In this document: positions 34,901-59,092 of the stretch, one piece after another | Layout: each line of letters begins with the position of its first letter | Numbering within the stretch: the stretch's first letter is position 1 | DNA from: Lotus japonicus | Lineage: Eukaryota; Streptophyta; Magnoliopsida; Fabales; Fabaceae | Length of the DNA: 64,000 bases | NCBI RefSeq assembly: GCF_012489685.1 | Contig: NC_080043.1 | Coordinates: forward strand, 5,024,501 to 5,088,500 | Reading direction: 5' to 3' | Translations under genes and position numbers: made by a program | The notes under the pieces: model-generated | Database searches by the model: none | Told to the model about the DNA's origin: nothing | What the model saw: only the letters and a program-made list of their open reading frames with translations

Positions 34901-37900
34901 GCTGATTTAGTGTTAGTTGGTGAAAAAGTTGGAAAAAGTAACAAGGGGAAGACAGTTGAATCTATTCATGATGGTTTTGGTGATCATCAAAATATGGTTT
35001 GTGAATAGGATATCTTGTTTCTTGCAGCTAATTATGTTATCTTTTCCAACATAGAAAAATGACTAACATGTTCCTTGGAATTTTTTTCAGGAAGTGTTTG
35101 ACAGTATATTTTGTCCACCTGTTATGGGCAAATCTGGACCAGGTAGCGGGGTTGAGTCTTCCAATGGTTATACTTCAGGATCACATGATATAATCCATGT
35201 TGATGACATTTGTTCTGATCAATCATATGATGATGATGACTTCTCTGATCTTTTTTCTGATGATTATATGGACGTAGATGATTATGCTATACTACAGGCA
35301 CATTTTGATAATGTGAACATACCTCCTGGAATTGAGGCACCCATTCCTTGGTTGTCACAATATGATCTAGGTAAAAATTCTGCAGCGACTTACTCATCTC
35401 AGCCTTCATGGTCATTAGAGCCTACTAACCCTGAAATCCAAGGACCTTCAGCTGGTAGTTCTAATTTGCAAGTAAAAGTAGGTTCTATTGATCTCCCTTC
35501 CGGAAAGAAGCTGTCTTCTTCTAAGTTATCTTCTCAAGCTGCATCTAGTAAGAAGAAATTAGATGCCTCACAATGCAGGAGGCGTAAGCTAAAGTTGGCA
35601 TTAGAAGTGGAGTCATCTAAATCTAATTGGGTTTTGGGACATTATGGTAAAAAGAAGCCTGATGTTTTTGGTTCTTCAGCTAACCATGGATATATGAACA
35701 ATTCAGAGGCCATGATGAAGCTGCCATATGGTGAGCCACAATGGGAACTATTTGAAAGTGAAAAGAAAGCTGCTGGAAGTATCAGTTCACATCATTCGAA
35801 TTCTGTTGGACCTGTAGATGGATCATTGCATTTACCGGGAAATGAGTCTGCAAACCCTTGGTTGTCGAAGAGTTCTTTTCATTTTAATCCATTTTCTAAT
35901 TATACAGCTAATTCAAGTTTTTTCAATCCATTTGTTCCTCTTAATGCCCCTCCTCCGGAGCTAGCGTTTCATAACACTTGGGCGGCTCACAATTACGCGA
36001 GAGGTGGAAATAATGGAACATCTGATAGTACTGTTGTGGCAATCTCTGATGAAGCCAGAGATGAAATTTTAAGGAAATTTCAAAACTTTAAACAATTTGA
36101 CACCGTTGAAGACACTTCAGACCATCATTTTCTTCCCACTAATTCTTCCATGAAGCAGGTACTCTTGTTAACACATTTTTTTTCAGTTTTTGTCTCGATC
36201 ATTTTGGTTTAACATCAGTTTATTTCCTGAACAGTATCCAAAGGATTGGGCTAAAAGAATCCAGGAAGAGTGGAAGTTATTGGAGAAGAACTTACCTGGT
36301 AAGGTTGTTTGTTTAGTTTTCCTGTAAAGAATTGGCTGTAATATTTTCCTTAATCAAATCACTTTTAGTGTTTGATTTCGTTTTTCAAGCTGATGGAGCT
36401 ACTCTATGTGATTATCTCCATCAGTTATTAACAAGCTAACGGGTGCCTTTCAGACTCAAAGCCCATTAACATGGCTGCAATTTTTTAGTATAATCCTTAT
36501 GAAGTAGATTTTAACATTCTTTCCGTTGGTAAGACGTAAGAGTCCAAATACTCGTTCTGAAGCAGGAAGTTAGAAAAAGCTGTTGATTGTGTTCTGAATA
36601 TCATAATGACTAATGAGCAACCAGCCATTGGGTTGATTACTGTTTCTTTGACACTTTATCTCATTTCAATCAGATACAATATTTGTCAGAGTTTATGAAT
36701 CAAGAATAGATCTTTTGAGGGCTGTGATTATTGGAGCAGAGGGAACTCCTTATCATGATGGTCTTTTCTTTTTTGATGTTTTCTTTCCCAGTGGCTATCC
36801 CAATGTACCCCCGGTATGTGGTTGAGGGTACTGCATTTGAATAGCAATATTTATATGTTCACTCTTTTTAATTTAAAGTCTGACTCAAGCTACAATATTT
36901 AATGCAGCAACTCTACTACCACTCTGGTGGGCTTCGTCTCAACCCAAATTTATATAATTGTGGCAAAGTATGCCTCAGTCTACTTAACACCTGGTCTGGC
37001 AGTAAGAATGAGAAGTGGCTTCCGGGTGTTTCAACAATTTTACAAGTTCTAGTCTCTATACAAGGTCTAATCTTGAATACAAAGCCTTACTTTAATGAGC
37101 CTGGATATGCACATATGAGTGGCTCGGCTGATGGTGAATTGAGATCCCTACGGTATAATGAGGATACATTCATGCTGTCTTTGAAGACAATGATGTATAT
37201 GATAAGAAGGCCTCCAAAGGTTTGAACTATCTCTCATTCTCTTTGTTCAATGTTTTATCTCTCTCATTGGGTAAATTGTTTTAATAAATGTGAGCATCGC
37301 CATGGTCACTCGTAGCACCTCAAGAAAGCCATGCCTAGAAATGCTCCTGTTGTGCATTTTTGCAAGTTATGAAGTTGGAGAGTAAGAGAAATAAGCATTG
37401 TATTAACTAATTTAGGGACAAAAATTAGCATTTTATGACAACAAACTGAGCAAAATGGGCAAATGATTTGATGGTTTCAATTGAGTCCGTTTTGAAGTAT
37501 ATGAGAAGCATATATACTTCCATTAGAGAATTCATGAGATCTTGCCATTTAGCACTGCCCACATGATATATCTGCATAAATCAAGATACTTTAATAATTG
37601 GCATAGCATACTGGATCTTTGCATAGATGCTGGTAATAAAGCTTGTTAATCTACTAAATCAGTTTTTTGTTTTTTTCAAACAAAAGTTAATTATTGTGAG
37701 ATAAAGAAGACCTGATGTGTGTTGGAATACATTTTGTCACGCATGAAATACATGCCTTGCTTCATACGAGCACCTGTCTCTGCACCATTGCATTTATGCT
37801 TTCCAAAGGTCTTGATAGTTGATACCTTTATGTTTTATGGACGATCAACTACTATTGCAAATCATCACTAATGACCTGTAACCATAGTAGTCAATCCCGG

Positions 37901-38824
37901 ATAGCGGCGCGTAGCGGCCGGCCCCAAAAGTGGGATAGCGTGATAGCGCATAGCGGGATGGCCGCTATTCTGAATTTTTTTATGTAATTTTATATCATTA
38001 ATAGTTTAATACTATATACATATAAATAGCAAACAATGTCAAATATTGCCTAAAATTCATAACATTCATAATAGAAATAAAAATCATAAGTCTTGAACAA
38101 TAACACACAACTAATAACTTCTCAAAAGCAAGGTAAAGAAGTCGAATTTGCAAATCTGAATGAAGAATGAAGCTTAATTCTTTCAATTTTGACCTATAAT
38201 GGCCCTGAGAAGTCCTAACATGCCCATAAAAAGGTTCCCCAACGATTTAAAACAAAGAGGCTTGAGTCATTTTCTCCTTCGTTCATATAGCGCCGCTATT
38301 TCCCGCTATTGGCCGCGATCTGCCGCTATTTTGGCCGCTATTCGCGCCGCTACGACCGCTATTGTGAAGTTGGCCGCTATTTCATCTCAATAGCGGCAGG
38401 GAGCCGCTCCGCTACGCCGCTATAGCGCCGCTATTTGCCGCTATTGACTACTATGCCTGTAACTGTATTCTGTTTTTTGAGTTCAAAACTTCAAATATTG
38501 ACTTCAGGTTATTTTTTATTTCAGAATTTTGAGGACTTCGTTGTTGGGCACTTCTGCAGCCGAGCTCATGATATTTTGGTGGCATGTAAAGCATACATGG
38601 ATGGTGCTCAAGTTGGCTGTTTAGTCAAAGGTGGGGTTCAGGATGTTGATCAAGGAGACAAGAGCTGCTCAAAGCAGTTTCAGTATTGCTTATCTGCACT
38701 TGTTAACATGCTTGTTAAAGAGTTTACACAAATTGGAGTTAAGGACTGTTTGAAGTTTGTGTCTTCATCAACAGCACAGGACAAGCAGTTGGGTGAAGTG
38801 CCTGTGGCTGCTATGTTTTCTTGA
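31964..38824 (+). CDS. PHO2-family ubiquitin-conjugating enzyme E2 (UBC25/26-like)
   Basis: Eight proposed exons: 31964-32031, 32143-32251, 34856-34996, 35091-36158, 36235-36298, 36674-36813, 36908-37219 and 38525-38824. Frames join, giving 733 residues. The N-terminal two thirds are a long acidic, Ser-rich region. An MNPDVIEI motif near residue 53 resembles the very start of Arabidopsis UBC25/26. The UBC fold spans about residues 455-610 (DTIFVRVYESRIDLLRAVIIG; FFPSGYPNVPP), with the catalytic Cys near 552 in NLYNCGKVCLSLLNTW. A C-terminal extension includes RPPKNFEDFVVGHFCSRAHDIL. It is an E2 of the large PHO2/BIRC6-like type, passing ubiquitin to substrates; targets are unknown. The start is uncertain: exon 1 uses a weak donor (GTTTGC), and translation may begin instead at Met 32177 or 32180. 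The exon 3 donor (GTTTGT) is also weak. Confidence 0.9.
33591..33676. repeat. Two long G runs in the E2 gene's second intron
   Basis: G16 at 33591-33606 and about G18 at 33659-33676, 52 bp apart. The sequence between is GT/GA-rich. Long homopolymers are prone to slippage and assembly error. Confidence 0.8.
37883..38455. mobile_element. hAT-like MITE rich in GCCGCTAT motifs, in the E2 gene's last intron
   Basis: A 573-bp element flanked by perfect 8-bp direct repeats CCTGTAAC (37875-37882 and 38456-38463). The ends are CATAGTAGTCAAT and its complement. Both subterminal regions carry many ATAGCGGC/GCCGCTAT copies on opposite strands, a typical hAT-transposase binding arrangement. No coding frame is present. 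Confidence 0.9.
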
Positions 38825-39895
38825 TAAACCCAATTTTTTGAGACTTGAGAAAGGCTTTACTACATTTAATTTATACAGCTATAAGGAGGCTTATGTTTTT
38901 ATTACATTGTTGAATTTAGACTCTCTTTATTTTCATGGACAATGGCTGCACATAGTTCTGGATGTTGTATATACTTACAGATGAAATTATAATGGTTGTT
39001 AGGATGGCATAAGACTTTGATCATTTTATTCTAGCTTATTGGGTTCTCTTATCTCCTATTGGTAAACCAGTTTATTGTGTACCTGTTGGCACCAAAATAT
39101 TCATAGAGGATTAAACGGCTAAAAACTAATATAACTGAACTCTGTCTAGTAGATTCTAGTGTAGCCCTTAGCAGTTCCAGAAGACGGCTGGATGAACACA
39201 GATTCGCATGCAAGTCGAATTTTCGGGCAAATATCATTAGGGTAAACAATATATTCATGATACTGATTTGAATCCTAAGGGTTTCTGATTAAGAAATTGG
39301 AAATGGATCCACTCTTAGATAATAGGAATTTTGATTTCAAGTGGGGCCAACCGATACACTTGAATAAGACCTGGTCTTTAGATGACTAGGATTGAAGGCA
39401 ACATCTAGGCGAGATATTTGGATGTGGGGAGGTGGTGTTTTTCCTTTGTAACCATTGTGCTCAGCTAGAATTTACCTTATGAATAGGGGATACAACGACT
39501 GAATCCAATTTGTACAACAACTCAAACCATCAATACAACTACAAATTTCATGTATCTTCCATATCGGTTAAGTCCCTACACAAGTTATTTGAACCGGCAA
39601 ATTGACACCCCTAATGGGAGCAACAAACGCATTGAGAAGTTTTCATCACCTAACCACAACCATGATTGACGTGTGGATCTAAGGTTGGAGTGAAGCATGA
39701 AATCCTCAAGCATTCAAAGGAACAACATTAACCGAGTTCCTATTTTTGGTCTCATCTCCAACTCTAAAATGATTATTCAATCAAATACTATTCAATTAAT
39801 TATCACATATAGTAATTACCTATCTCTCGTTCATACTTACCATCTACATCTACATTCATGGTAACAAAACAGAAGCGCAGGATTGCAATACACAA
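38825..39895. other. Intergenic region
   Basis: 3' UTR of the E2 gene, then AT-rich sequence with no recognised gene up to the ARIA-like copy. Confidence 0.5.
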
Positions 39896-42112
39896 ATGGA
39901 TTCTCCACTGGAACATGTTCTTGTCCTGAATTCCGTCCCCTCACCCTCTCTCTCAGATCGTGTTGCGGCAACAACTGCCCTTTATGTTTTAAATGGCATT
40001 GCCAGAGACGGTACCCCAAAGGAAGATCAAGATTCTCCACAAGTTCTAATGGACAAGATTCTCCAACATCTTCACATCATCAATTCCGATCAATATTCTA
40101 GTACACACGCGACGAAGGATTCTCCAAAATATCTACTTGACAAGATTCTCAAACATGTTCTTATCCTCGATTCCGCCCCCCCCCCCCCCTATCTCTCAAG
40201 CAGTGCTGCTGCAACTACTACCTTCAACGTTCGAAATCGCCCTCACAGAGACGAAGAGCTTGGGGATATACTGAATTCTGACGCTGTCCCTATTATCATG
40301 AGACTTCTTTTTTATTTGAGAGATGAAAATGGTGGTCAAGGCTTCTCTGATACCTTCAAATATGATGTGCAGAGAGGATGTGCTTTGGTCCTCACCCTTC
40401 TATCTTTTCAACCGAAGTATCAACAACTCATTGTTGATGCTGGAGCCTTGCCTCATCTTGTTGATTTGTTAAGGGTGCACAAGGCTGGTGTCATGTCTCA
40501 AGCACTTATTGGTATTCTTAAGACAACAGCAGGCACAATAACCCATCTTGCCTATCAAAACTCCAACATTAAGACCCTTTTCAGGAATGAAGGTGGTATT
40601 CTTCCTCTTGTTGAATTGCTTGAATTCAATGATTCAAAGGTACAAGTGGCAGCTGCAGGGGCCTTGCGAGTTCTTGCATATCAAAATAATGACAACGCAA
40701 ATCAGATTGTTGAATGCAATGCATTGCCCACTCTTGTACTAATGCTTGGATCAGATGACCCTACTATACATTATGAGGCAGTTGGTTTAATCAGAAATCT
40801 GGTCCACTCTTTGCCAAATATTAAGGAAGCTCTTCTTGAAGCTGGTGCTTTACAACCAGTGATTTGGTTGTTGAGTTCCTCATGTTTGAAGAGCCAAAGA
40901 GAAGCAACTCTTTTACTTTGTCAGTTTGTTGAATTGGGTCGGGCTACTAAGATTCAGATTGCCGAAAGAGGGGCTGTAAGACCTTTGGTTGACATGCTTA
41001 CATCCTCAGATGAACAACTTAGTGGAATGTCAGCTTGTGCTCTTGGGAGGTTAGCACAGGACCCTGACAATCAAGCTAGCATTGCTTATAATGAAGGTAT
41101 AGAGCCTCTACTCAATCTTCTTAACTCAGAGATTTATTTTGTCCAACACAGTGCAGCCTTCGCTCTCTATGGTCTTGCTGTTAATGAGGACAATGTTGCA
41201 GATATTATTAAGACTGGCTCAAAAACTTCTTGATGGACCTTTCAATACTCTTCCTAGTTCCTACTAAGAAGTATGTGGCAGTAATTTAAAAAAAAATTAG
41301 AGGAGATTATGCATGGGCGAGTACTAAAACACCTGATGAATCTTATGCGCTTTGCAGACAAAGGTGTTCAAAGACTTGTAGCTATTGCCCTTGCTCACTT
41401 ATGTTTCCCCGATGATCATAAAACTATTTTCATTGTTAATAATGGACTAGAATTGCTTATGGATCTTCTTGAATCTGCAAACCTGAAACAGAAGAGTGAT
41501 GCTTCAAGAGCACTTTACAAGTTGGCCACCAAAGCCACACCTGTCTCTCGTGTTTTTCTTGCTCCTCCGAAGGTGTACTTAGGCGAACGATATGTGAACA
41601 ATCCTAATCTTTCTGATGTCACATTCTTAGTTGAAGGTAAAAGGTTTTATGCTCATAGAGGTTCTTTAAAGGCTTCTTCCGATATATTCCGTGCAATATT
41701 TGATCAACGTTATAAGGAAAGTGAAGCCCAAGATATAGAGATTCCAAATATTAAATGGGATGTCTTTGAGTTGATGATGAGATTTATTTACACTGGAACA
41801 ATAGATGTCAATTTGGATATTGCTGAGGACCTCCTCATTGTTGCAGATCAATATCTTCTGGACAATCTTAAGTCTCTTTGTGAACATACTATTTCTCAGG
41901 ATATTTCAGTGGACAATGTTTCAATATTGTACGAGATGTCGGAGGCTTTTAATGCTACATCATTAAGAAATGTGTGCATATTGTTTTTTCTGGAGCAATT
42001 TGATAAGTTGAGTGTCAAACCATGGTATTCTCGCCTAGTTTGTCTTATTGCACCAAGCATACGCAAATTTTTCTCAGCTTTATTTGACAAGTATGATTTA
42101 GCTGACTATTGA
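39896..42112 (+). pseudogene. Intronless ARIA-like ARM-repeat/BTB gene copy, broken
   Basis: Two successive frames cover the family. 39896-41233 encodes ARM repeats (NQIVECNALPTLVLMLGSDD; QREATLLLCQFVELGR; FALYGLAVNEDNVADII). 41309-42112 encodes the last ARM repeats and a BTB/POZ domain (LSDVTFLVEGKRFYAHRGSL; FELMMRFIYTGTIDV). Between them homology shifts frame near 41217, meets a stop at 41265-41267, and shifts back at an A9 run (41288-41296). Characterised ARIA-type genes have many introns; this copy has none, so it is probably a retrocopy that has decayed. No poly(A) remnant or target duplication was found. Residues 2-115 show a loosely triplicated DSP..DKIL.H..ILDS unit not seen in ARIA, with a C14 run at 40176-40189. 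The long remaining frames suggest recent disablement, or that each half is still made. Confidence 0.82.
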
Positions 42113-43008
42113 GGATTCTTAAACTTTAGGAAAGGTGAAAAATGTTCAAAGATGTAAATGATTTGGTGTGTTTGGATTTCAGTTTGCAAAACAAAGTTTG
42201 GGTGAATGTGAGTTTGCAAAACAGAATCTACGTCAAAGTGGGTTGGTTGTAATGTGATTTATGTTTGAATACTTTTATTTTAAAACAGAGTTTGATAACA
42301 TGAATCATGGTTGGCTGATATTAGTTTAAAGCACTTTTAAGTTGTTTAATTACTAAAAAATATCAAATCAATCTCATTCAAATATTTTTCTTCAACTGAT
42401 GCATGAGACTTGCTTTTGGTACGAATTGCATGAGAGACTTTGCATTTATAAATTATGAGAAAGACTAAAATCAAACTCGTTTATAAATTCAGGGACTAAT
42501 TAGACCAATAACTCTAATTTTTTTTAAAGTTTCATCTTTTTAATTTTGTTATAAATTTTAATTTTTTGTCTTTCTATTTGATTCTTTATTTTTTTTAGAT
42601 GTTTGTGATATTTTACCCCCTTCATATTATATCCCATGTATATCTCTTTTCAAGGTTTCAGACTACCGGATAGAGCACCGATGACATGTTGGGAAGGCCA
42701 GCAGAAGCTGGATTACCCACCACTTTAAATTTTAGTGATCTCAGGTAGATTCAAACCCTCAACCTATTGCGAGGTGATAAAGTTAAACCCGGTAGGTTAA
42801 ATTACATTTTTATACCTATGTCAGAATTCAGAAAGATATTTCCTCAAATTTTCAATTGTTTTCCTTCCTCATTCCCTCTTGCAAGCATGGGTATATATTT
42901 CCCAAAACCTTATCCCACCCAAATATCCCCATTTTCTTCAACAACACAAACTGAGAAAGAAACTGCAAAACCTTCATCATCACACATTCACACCACAAGT
43001 GAAGAGAC
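42113..43008. other. Intergenic region upstream of IF-1
   Basis: AT-rich. A segment at about 42660-42790 contains, on the minus strand, a GGTTTGAATC tRNA-B-box-like motif, perhaps an old SINE relic. The proximal ~150 bp, rich in CA/CT, is probably the IF-1 leader. Confidence 0.4.
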
Positions 43009-43434
43009 ATGTTCACCTCATCATCTCTCTTCTCATTCCACACTCCAACTCCAACCCTTCATCATCATCATAATCTCATTCCCTTAACCACCACCACACA
43101 CTCCTTTCGCTTTCTTCAACCACTCAACCACCCTCTCTCCCTCTCCCACTCGCCGGCGCCCTTCTCCGCCGCCGCCAAGCCACCCACCGCCGACAAGTCC
43201 AGCGAGCAGAAATGGGTCCACGAGGGTCTCATCACTGAGTCCCTCCCCAACGGCATGTTCCGTGTCCGCCTCGACAACGAGGACCTTATCCTCGGCTATG
43301 TCTCCGGCAAGATCCGGAAGAACTTCGTTCGGATCCTTCCCGGCGACAGGGTCAAAGTTGAGGTCAGTCGCTATGATTCTTCCAAAGGACGCATAGTTTA
43401 CAGGCTCCGTAACACCGGTGGTGGCTCCTCTTAG
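43009..43434 (+). CDS. infA: Plastid translation initiation factor IF-1, nuclear-encoded
   Basis: 141 residues in one exon. About 60 N-terminal residues are rich in Ser/Thr/His/Pro and lack acidic residues, like a chloroplast transit peptide. The rest is a complete bacterial-type IF-1 of the S1/OB fold: [63 protein letters not shown]-1 blocks the A site of the 30S subunit during initiation; here it would serve plastid ribosomes. Plastid infA has moved to the nucleus repeatedly in flowering plants, and this is such a functional nuclear copy. Codon third positions are much more GC-rich than in neighbouring genes (runs of CTC/CCC/GGC). Confidence 0.95.
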   Translation: MFTSSSLFSFHTPTPTLHHHHNLIPLTTTTHSFRFLQPLNHPLSLSHSPAPFSAAAKPPTADKSSEQKWVHEGLITESLPNGMFRVRLDNEDLILGYVSGKIRKNFVRILPGDRVKVEVSRYDSSKGRIVYRLRNTGGGSS

Positions 43435-46400
43435 CTTTCATGCACGTGAGGTGTTTGTGAAAATGTCTCAGACAACCCTCCAATTGGGTACTCTTCTTTT
43501 GTAATAGCTTTTCTTTGATGGGGAAGGGAAAGGGTATTAGAGACTCCATAGTTGTACTCCATGGTTGTATAAAGAAGAATCATTTGGGTCTATTTTTTTT
43601 TGTTCAGTTTCACCTTATAATTGATGCATTTTCTGTAGTGGTTGTAGTGAGTGCATTTGATTTTAACCTCCTATGATGTGCATGTCTTTGGTAAAATGAT
43701 CAGTTGATTTTTGTTTTATTATGACATTTTGACATCAATTGATCAATGCAATCTAGACCAGCTAAGTATAAAGAGTAGGGTGTTCCCCCTTGAGATTGTG
43801 TCATTTCACATTGATTTGTCTGCATTTCTGAAACTCTTGGTATTGATTGAGCCATGTTAAGACTTGCCATCTGATGAGAATTTCATGGGTAATGTTTGAT
43901 TTTCTGTCAGTGGTTTAGGGAGGAAGAAGTGAATCAAGTGATATTGAATTAAGTGGCAAGGAATTGAATGTAGTAAGTGGCAAAGAATTCTATAGTTAGA
44001 ATGAATTTAACTTCTATGTGTGGCAGCAATTATTAGGTACCACCTTCTATTCACTTTGACAAGCACAAGAGTTTGGTAATTGACACACCTATAGCTGCTT
44101 AAAGAATTAGTGGTATTTGTTATCAAGGTGGATCCGGACTTTCTACTTTTACCTCTTTCCATGTCCTCATTTTCTTCTTCTGCCATCACAATCCCTTACA
44201 CCATTCATCATGCTGTGATAGTCCCTGAATCATGTATCACCGCAGCTGTTAAACACAACTCCTTCTGACTATCATCAATCTTTGAATGGTAAGTGGTCAA
44301 CATGATTTTGTTGATTTCCAAGTACAGGACTATCTATACAAATGGTCAGGTTTCTAGAATCAATCAATTTTTTTGGCTGCACTGCATCACTGTATCAGGT
44401 GTAAGCTACAGAACCGAGCTTGAATGTGTAACCAAGACATAGGGAGAAATAACTCTCTTCTAGGAGGTATTTTCTGGGCATAAAGAAAGGAAGCTTCGTT
44501 CCTTTATATAAAAAAAAACAACTGAGGCTTTGCATAGGTTAATTTGGTCGTCTTTACTCTTTACTGCTGAGGAGGTAAGTTACTTGGTCTTACAGTTGTT
44601 TCTTATAACTAGATGATGTTAACTATTAGGTACTATCAGTAGTTTGGTTTAGGTGGAACTTTTAAGTGGCCAAGTTTCTTTCATGGTCCAAAGTCCTGTT
44701 ACCCACTTCCTGACAGATATTCCAGGTTAGTGTACTTGATCTTTGAGAGGGTTTGCCACCTAGCTTGCAGCTGTGTACGAGTAGCAATATGTATTGAGTA
44801 GTCTCTCCTGCTACTGTATTTGAATTGATTATTGCCATACTCTGAATTTTATTTCTTTTGGCAAATGGATAGGACACTTGTCTAGATTCATCTAAAATCA
44901 TGCTAAATCTCAGTTCTAAGGAAATAGACCATATCTTGGAGATCTCATGGAATTTGCACTAGGTAGATTTGTTAGGGTCTTAACTAGAGATATGACCAAA
45001 ATATTCCTTATAAAAAGTAGTGCAATCCTCACCTCTAAGGTAGTTTTGGGATAGAGCTATATCTCTCAAATTCTTATATGGTATCATAGCTTATCCTAGA
45101 TCCGTTTATTGAAAATCATCTTTCCACGCTCCATATGTGCAACTCTGGGTGTGGGGTGAGTTAATGTCCCACACATGTGGGTTGGAGCTTGCCCGGTGGC
45201 GATTTGACAACAATGCTAGTTGTGGGCAGGCATGTCTGTAGAAGGAATCTCAGTGAAATCATGGCATTTATGGTGAACATCACACGCGACAACTGTAAAG
45301 GCACATGAATGATGCCACGTGATGTGACTTGACATGGGAGTAGTTCGATGCGTGGGGATTTGTGCTCCATGAATTGGAAGCAAGGTTGGAATAAGCATTT
45401 TCCTCCTCTTTAGTATTATGGAATAGTTGCATTGTGGGCAGGTGGACCGATTGTGGTGTCAGGCTAGCCAGCTTGCATTAAAAGAAGGAGATTTTGGCTA
45501 GCTAGAATAAATATGCGCTTTCATGTTTCAGACTTGACGTCTTGTGAGCATGTGGACTAGCCAGGGGGCACGCCCTAAACTTGACGCCCAAGCCCTTTCA
45601 GGGTCTAAGGTTCAAACAAGTGCGGGAGGAAGGCAGACTTGGCGAGCTAGAGTAAAGATGCACTTTGTCTTTATGCTTCAGACTCGACATCTTGTGGGCA
45701 TGTGGACTGGCTAGGGCGTCATGCGCTAAAGCTGGTTCCCCAACCTACTTTTAGGGTTTTTAGGCTACAAGGCAAGTCCTCGTTAAGGACCGATGGTGAG
45801 TTGTTATGGTCTGGGTCGGACTTGACACATGACACATTAGGCAATTGTAAGGTAATAGCTTAAGATTAGGGTTTAGCCACACTATAAAAGATTTGACCCT
45901 TCATTCAGTAAGACAAGTTCTCTGTTGTTCATAAATGGATGTTCATAACCCTAGATCTAGAATCCCTAGGTCATAGCAAGAGCAAGAATGAAGGTTTGTG
46001 TGAAAAATGTCCCATCACCCAAGGCCCAACATCGAAGGAAGCGATTAGTGGAGCTCAACTTGATGGTGTTATGGCATGCCCACGTATCAATGGCGCGAAG
46101 GGTGGGGTAGCCTGTTCTCGTGCCTATATAAGCTCAATGAAGAAAAAAATGAAGAGGGTCCATAAGTCAAGTTATGGTGGTAGTGGTGACTGGATGGTGG
46201 TTTGGGTGGCGGATAGAGAAGAGCATAAGTGGACTCTATGGTATATGATCACAAGAGAGTAAAGGGTATTTTAGTAAATTAGTATCTTTAACATAATAAA
46301 AATGGATCATTCATTTTTAAAATATTTTATCCAACGATTCTCATTGGATCATGGTGAGCATGTACATAACCGAACCCAAACATATAAGATGTTTTGTGAC

Positions 46401-46571
46401 ACATGGAAGTTATGACATGACCCTTTCCAAATTGACCCCTATGTTCAAAGAAACTAGAAGAGTAATTCAAAAAGAAAATGTAAAAGGAATATAAACCATC
46501 CTGTGATGTCTTGTGTTAATAGTTAATACTTAATACTTAATACACAACTGCTTTAATTGCTCCAATATAGT
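43435..46571. other. Intergenic region between IF-1 and kdsB
   Basis: IF-1 3' UTR, then non-coding sequence. From about 44969 there are signs of an old LTR retroelement (listed separately). No intact gene was seen. The last bases up to 46571 are the kdsB 3' UTR on the minus strand. Confidence 0.5.
44969..46260 (+). mobile_element. Possible LTR-retroelement remnant
   Basis: TGTTAGGGTCTTAACTAGAG begins a ~110-bp stretch followed at 45079 by TATGGTATCATAGC, one mismatch from the initiator-tRNA primer-binding site TGGTATCAGAGC. Downstream, AGACTTGACGTCTTGTG and AGACTCGACATCTTGTG form a diverged direct repeat (45529 and 45679). No second LTR or protein domain was found. Confidence 0.3.
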
Positions 46572-59029
<12,458 letters not shown>

Positions 59030-59080
59030 GTTGTTAGAAGAATCAAATGAGGACGAAGACAAAGATAATGAAGGTGAAGA

Positions 59081-59092
59081 CTAAATTACCAT
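59081..59092 (-). promoter_or_regulatory. Minimal uORF in the kdsB leader
   Basis: On the minus strand ATGGTAATTTAG encodes three residues and a stop, in a strong start context (GCCATGG). It ends 51 bases upstream of the kdsB start. If it lies within the transcript it would probably lower translation of the main frame. Confidence 0.45.

Noticed and set aside
39896..42112. Two separate genes, an ARM protein and an ARM-BTB protein
   Set aside because: Together they align in order to one ARIA-type protein, with homology continuing in other frames across the gap. A single disrupted copy is simpler.
43009..43434. Plastid DNA insertion carrying infA
   Set aside because: The gene has a transit-peptide extension and GC-rich codons, and no other plastid genes flank it, so it is an adapted nuclear gene.
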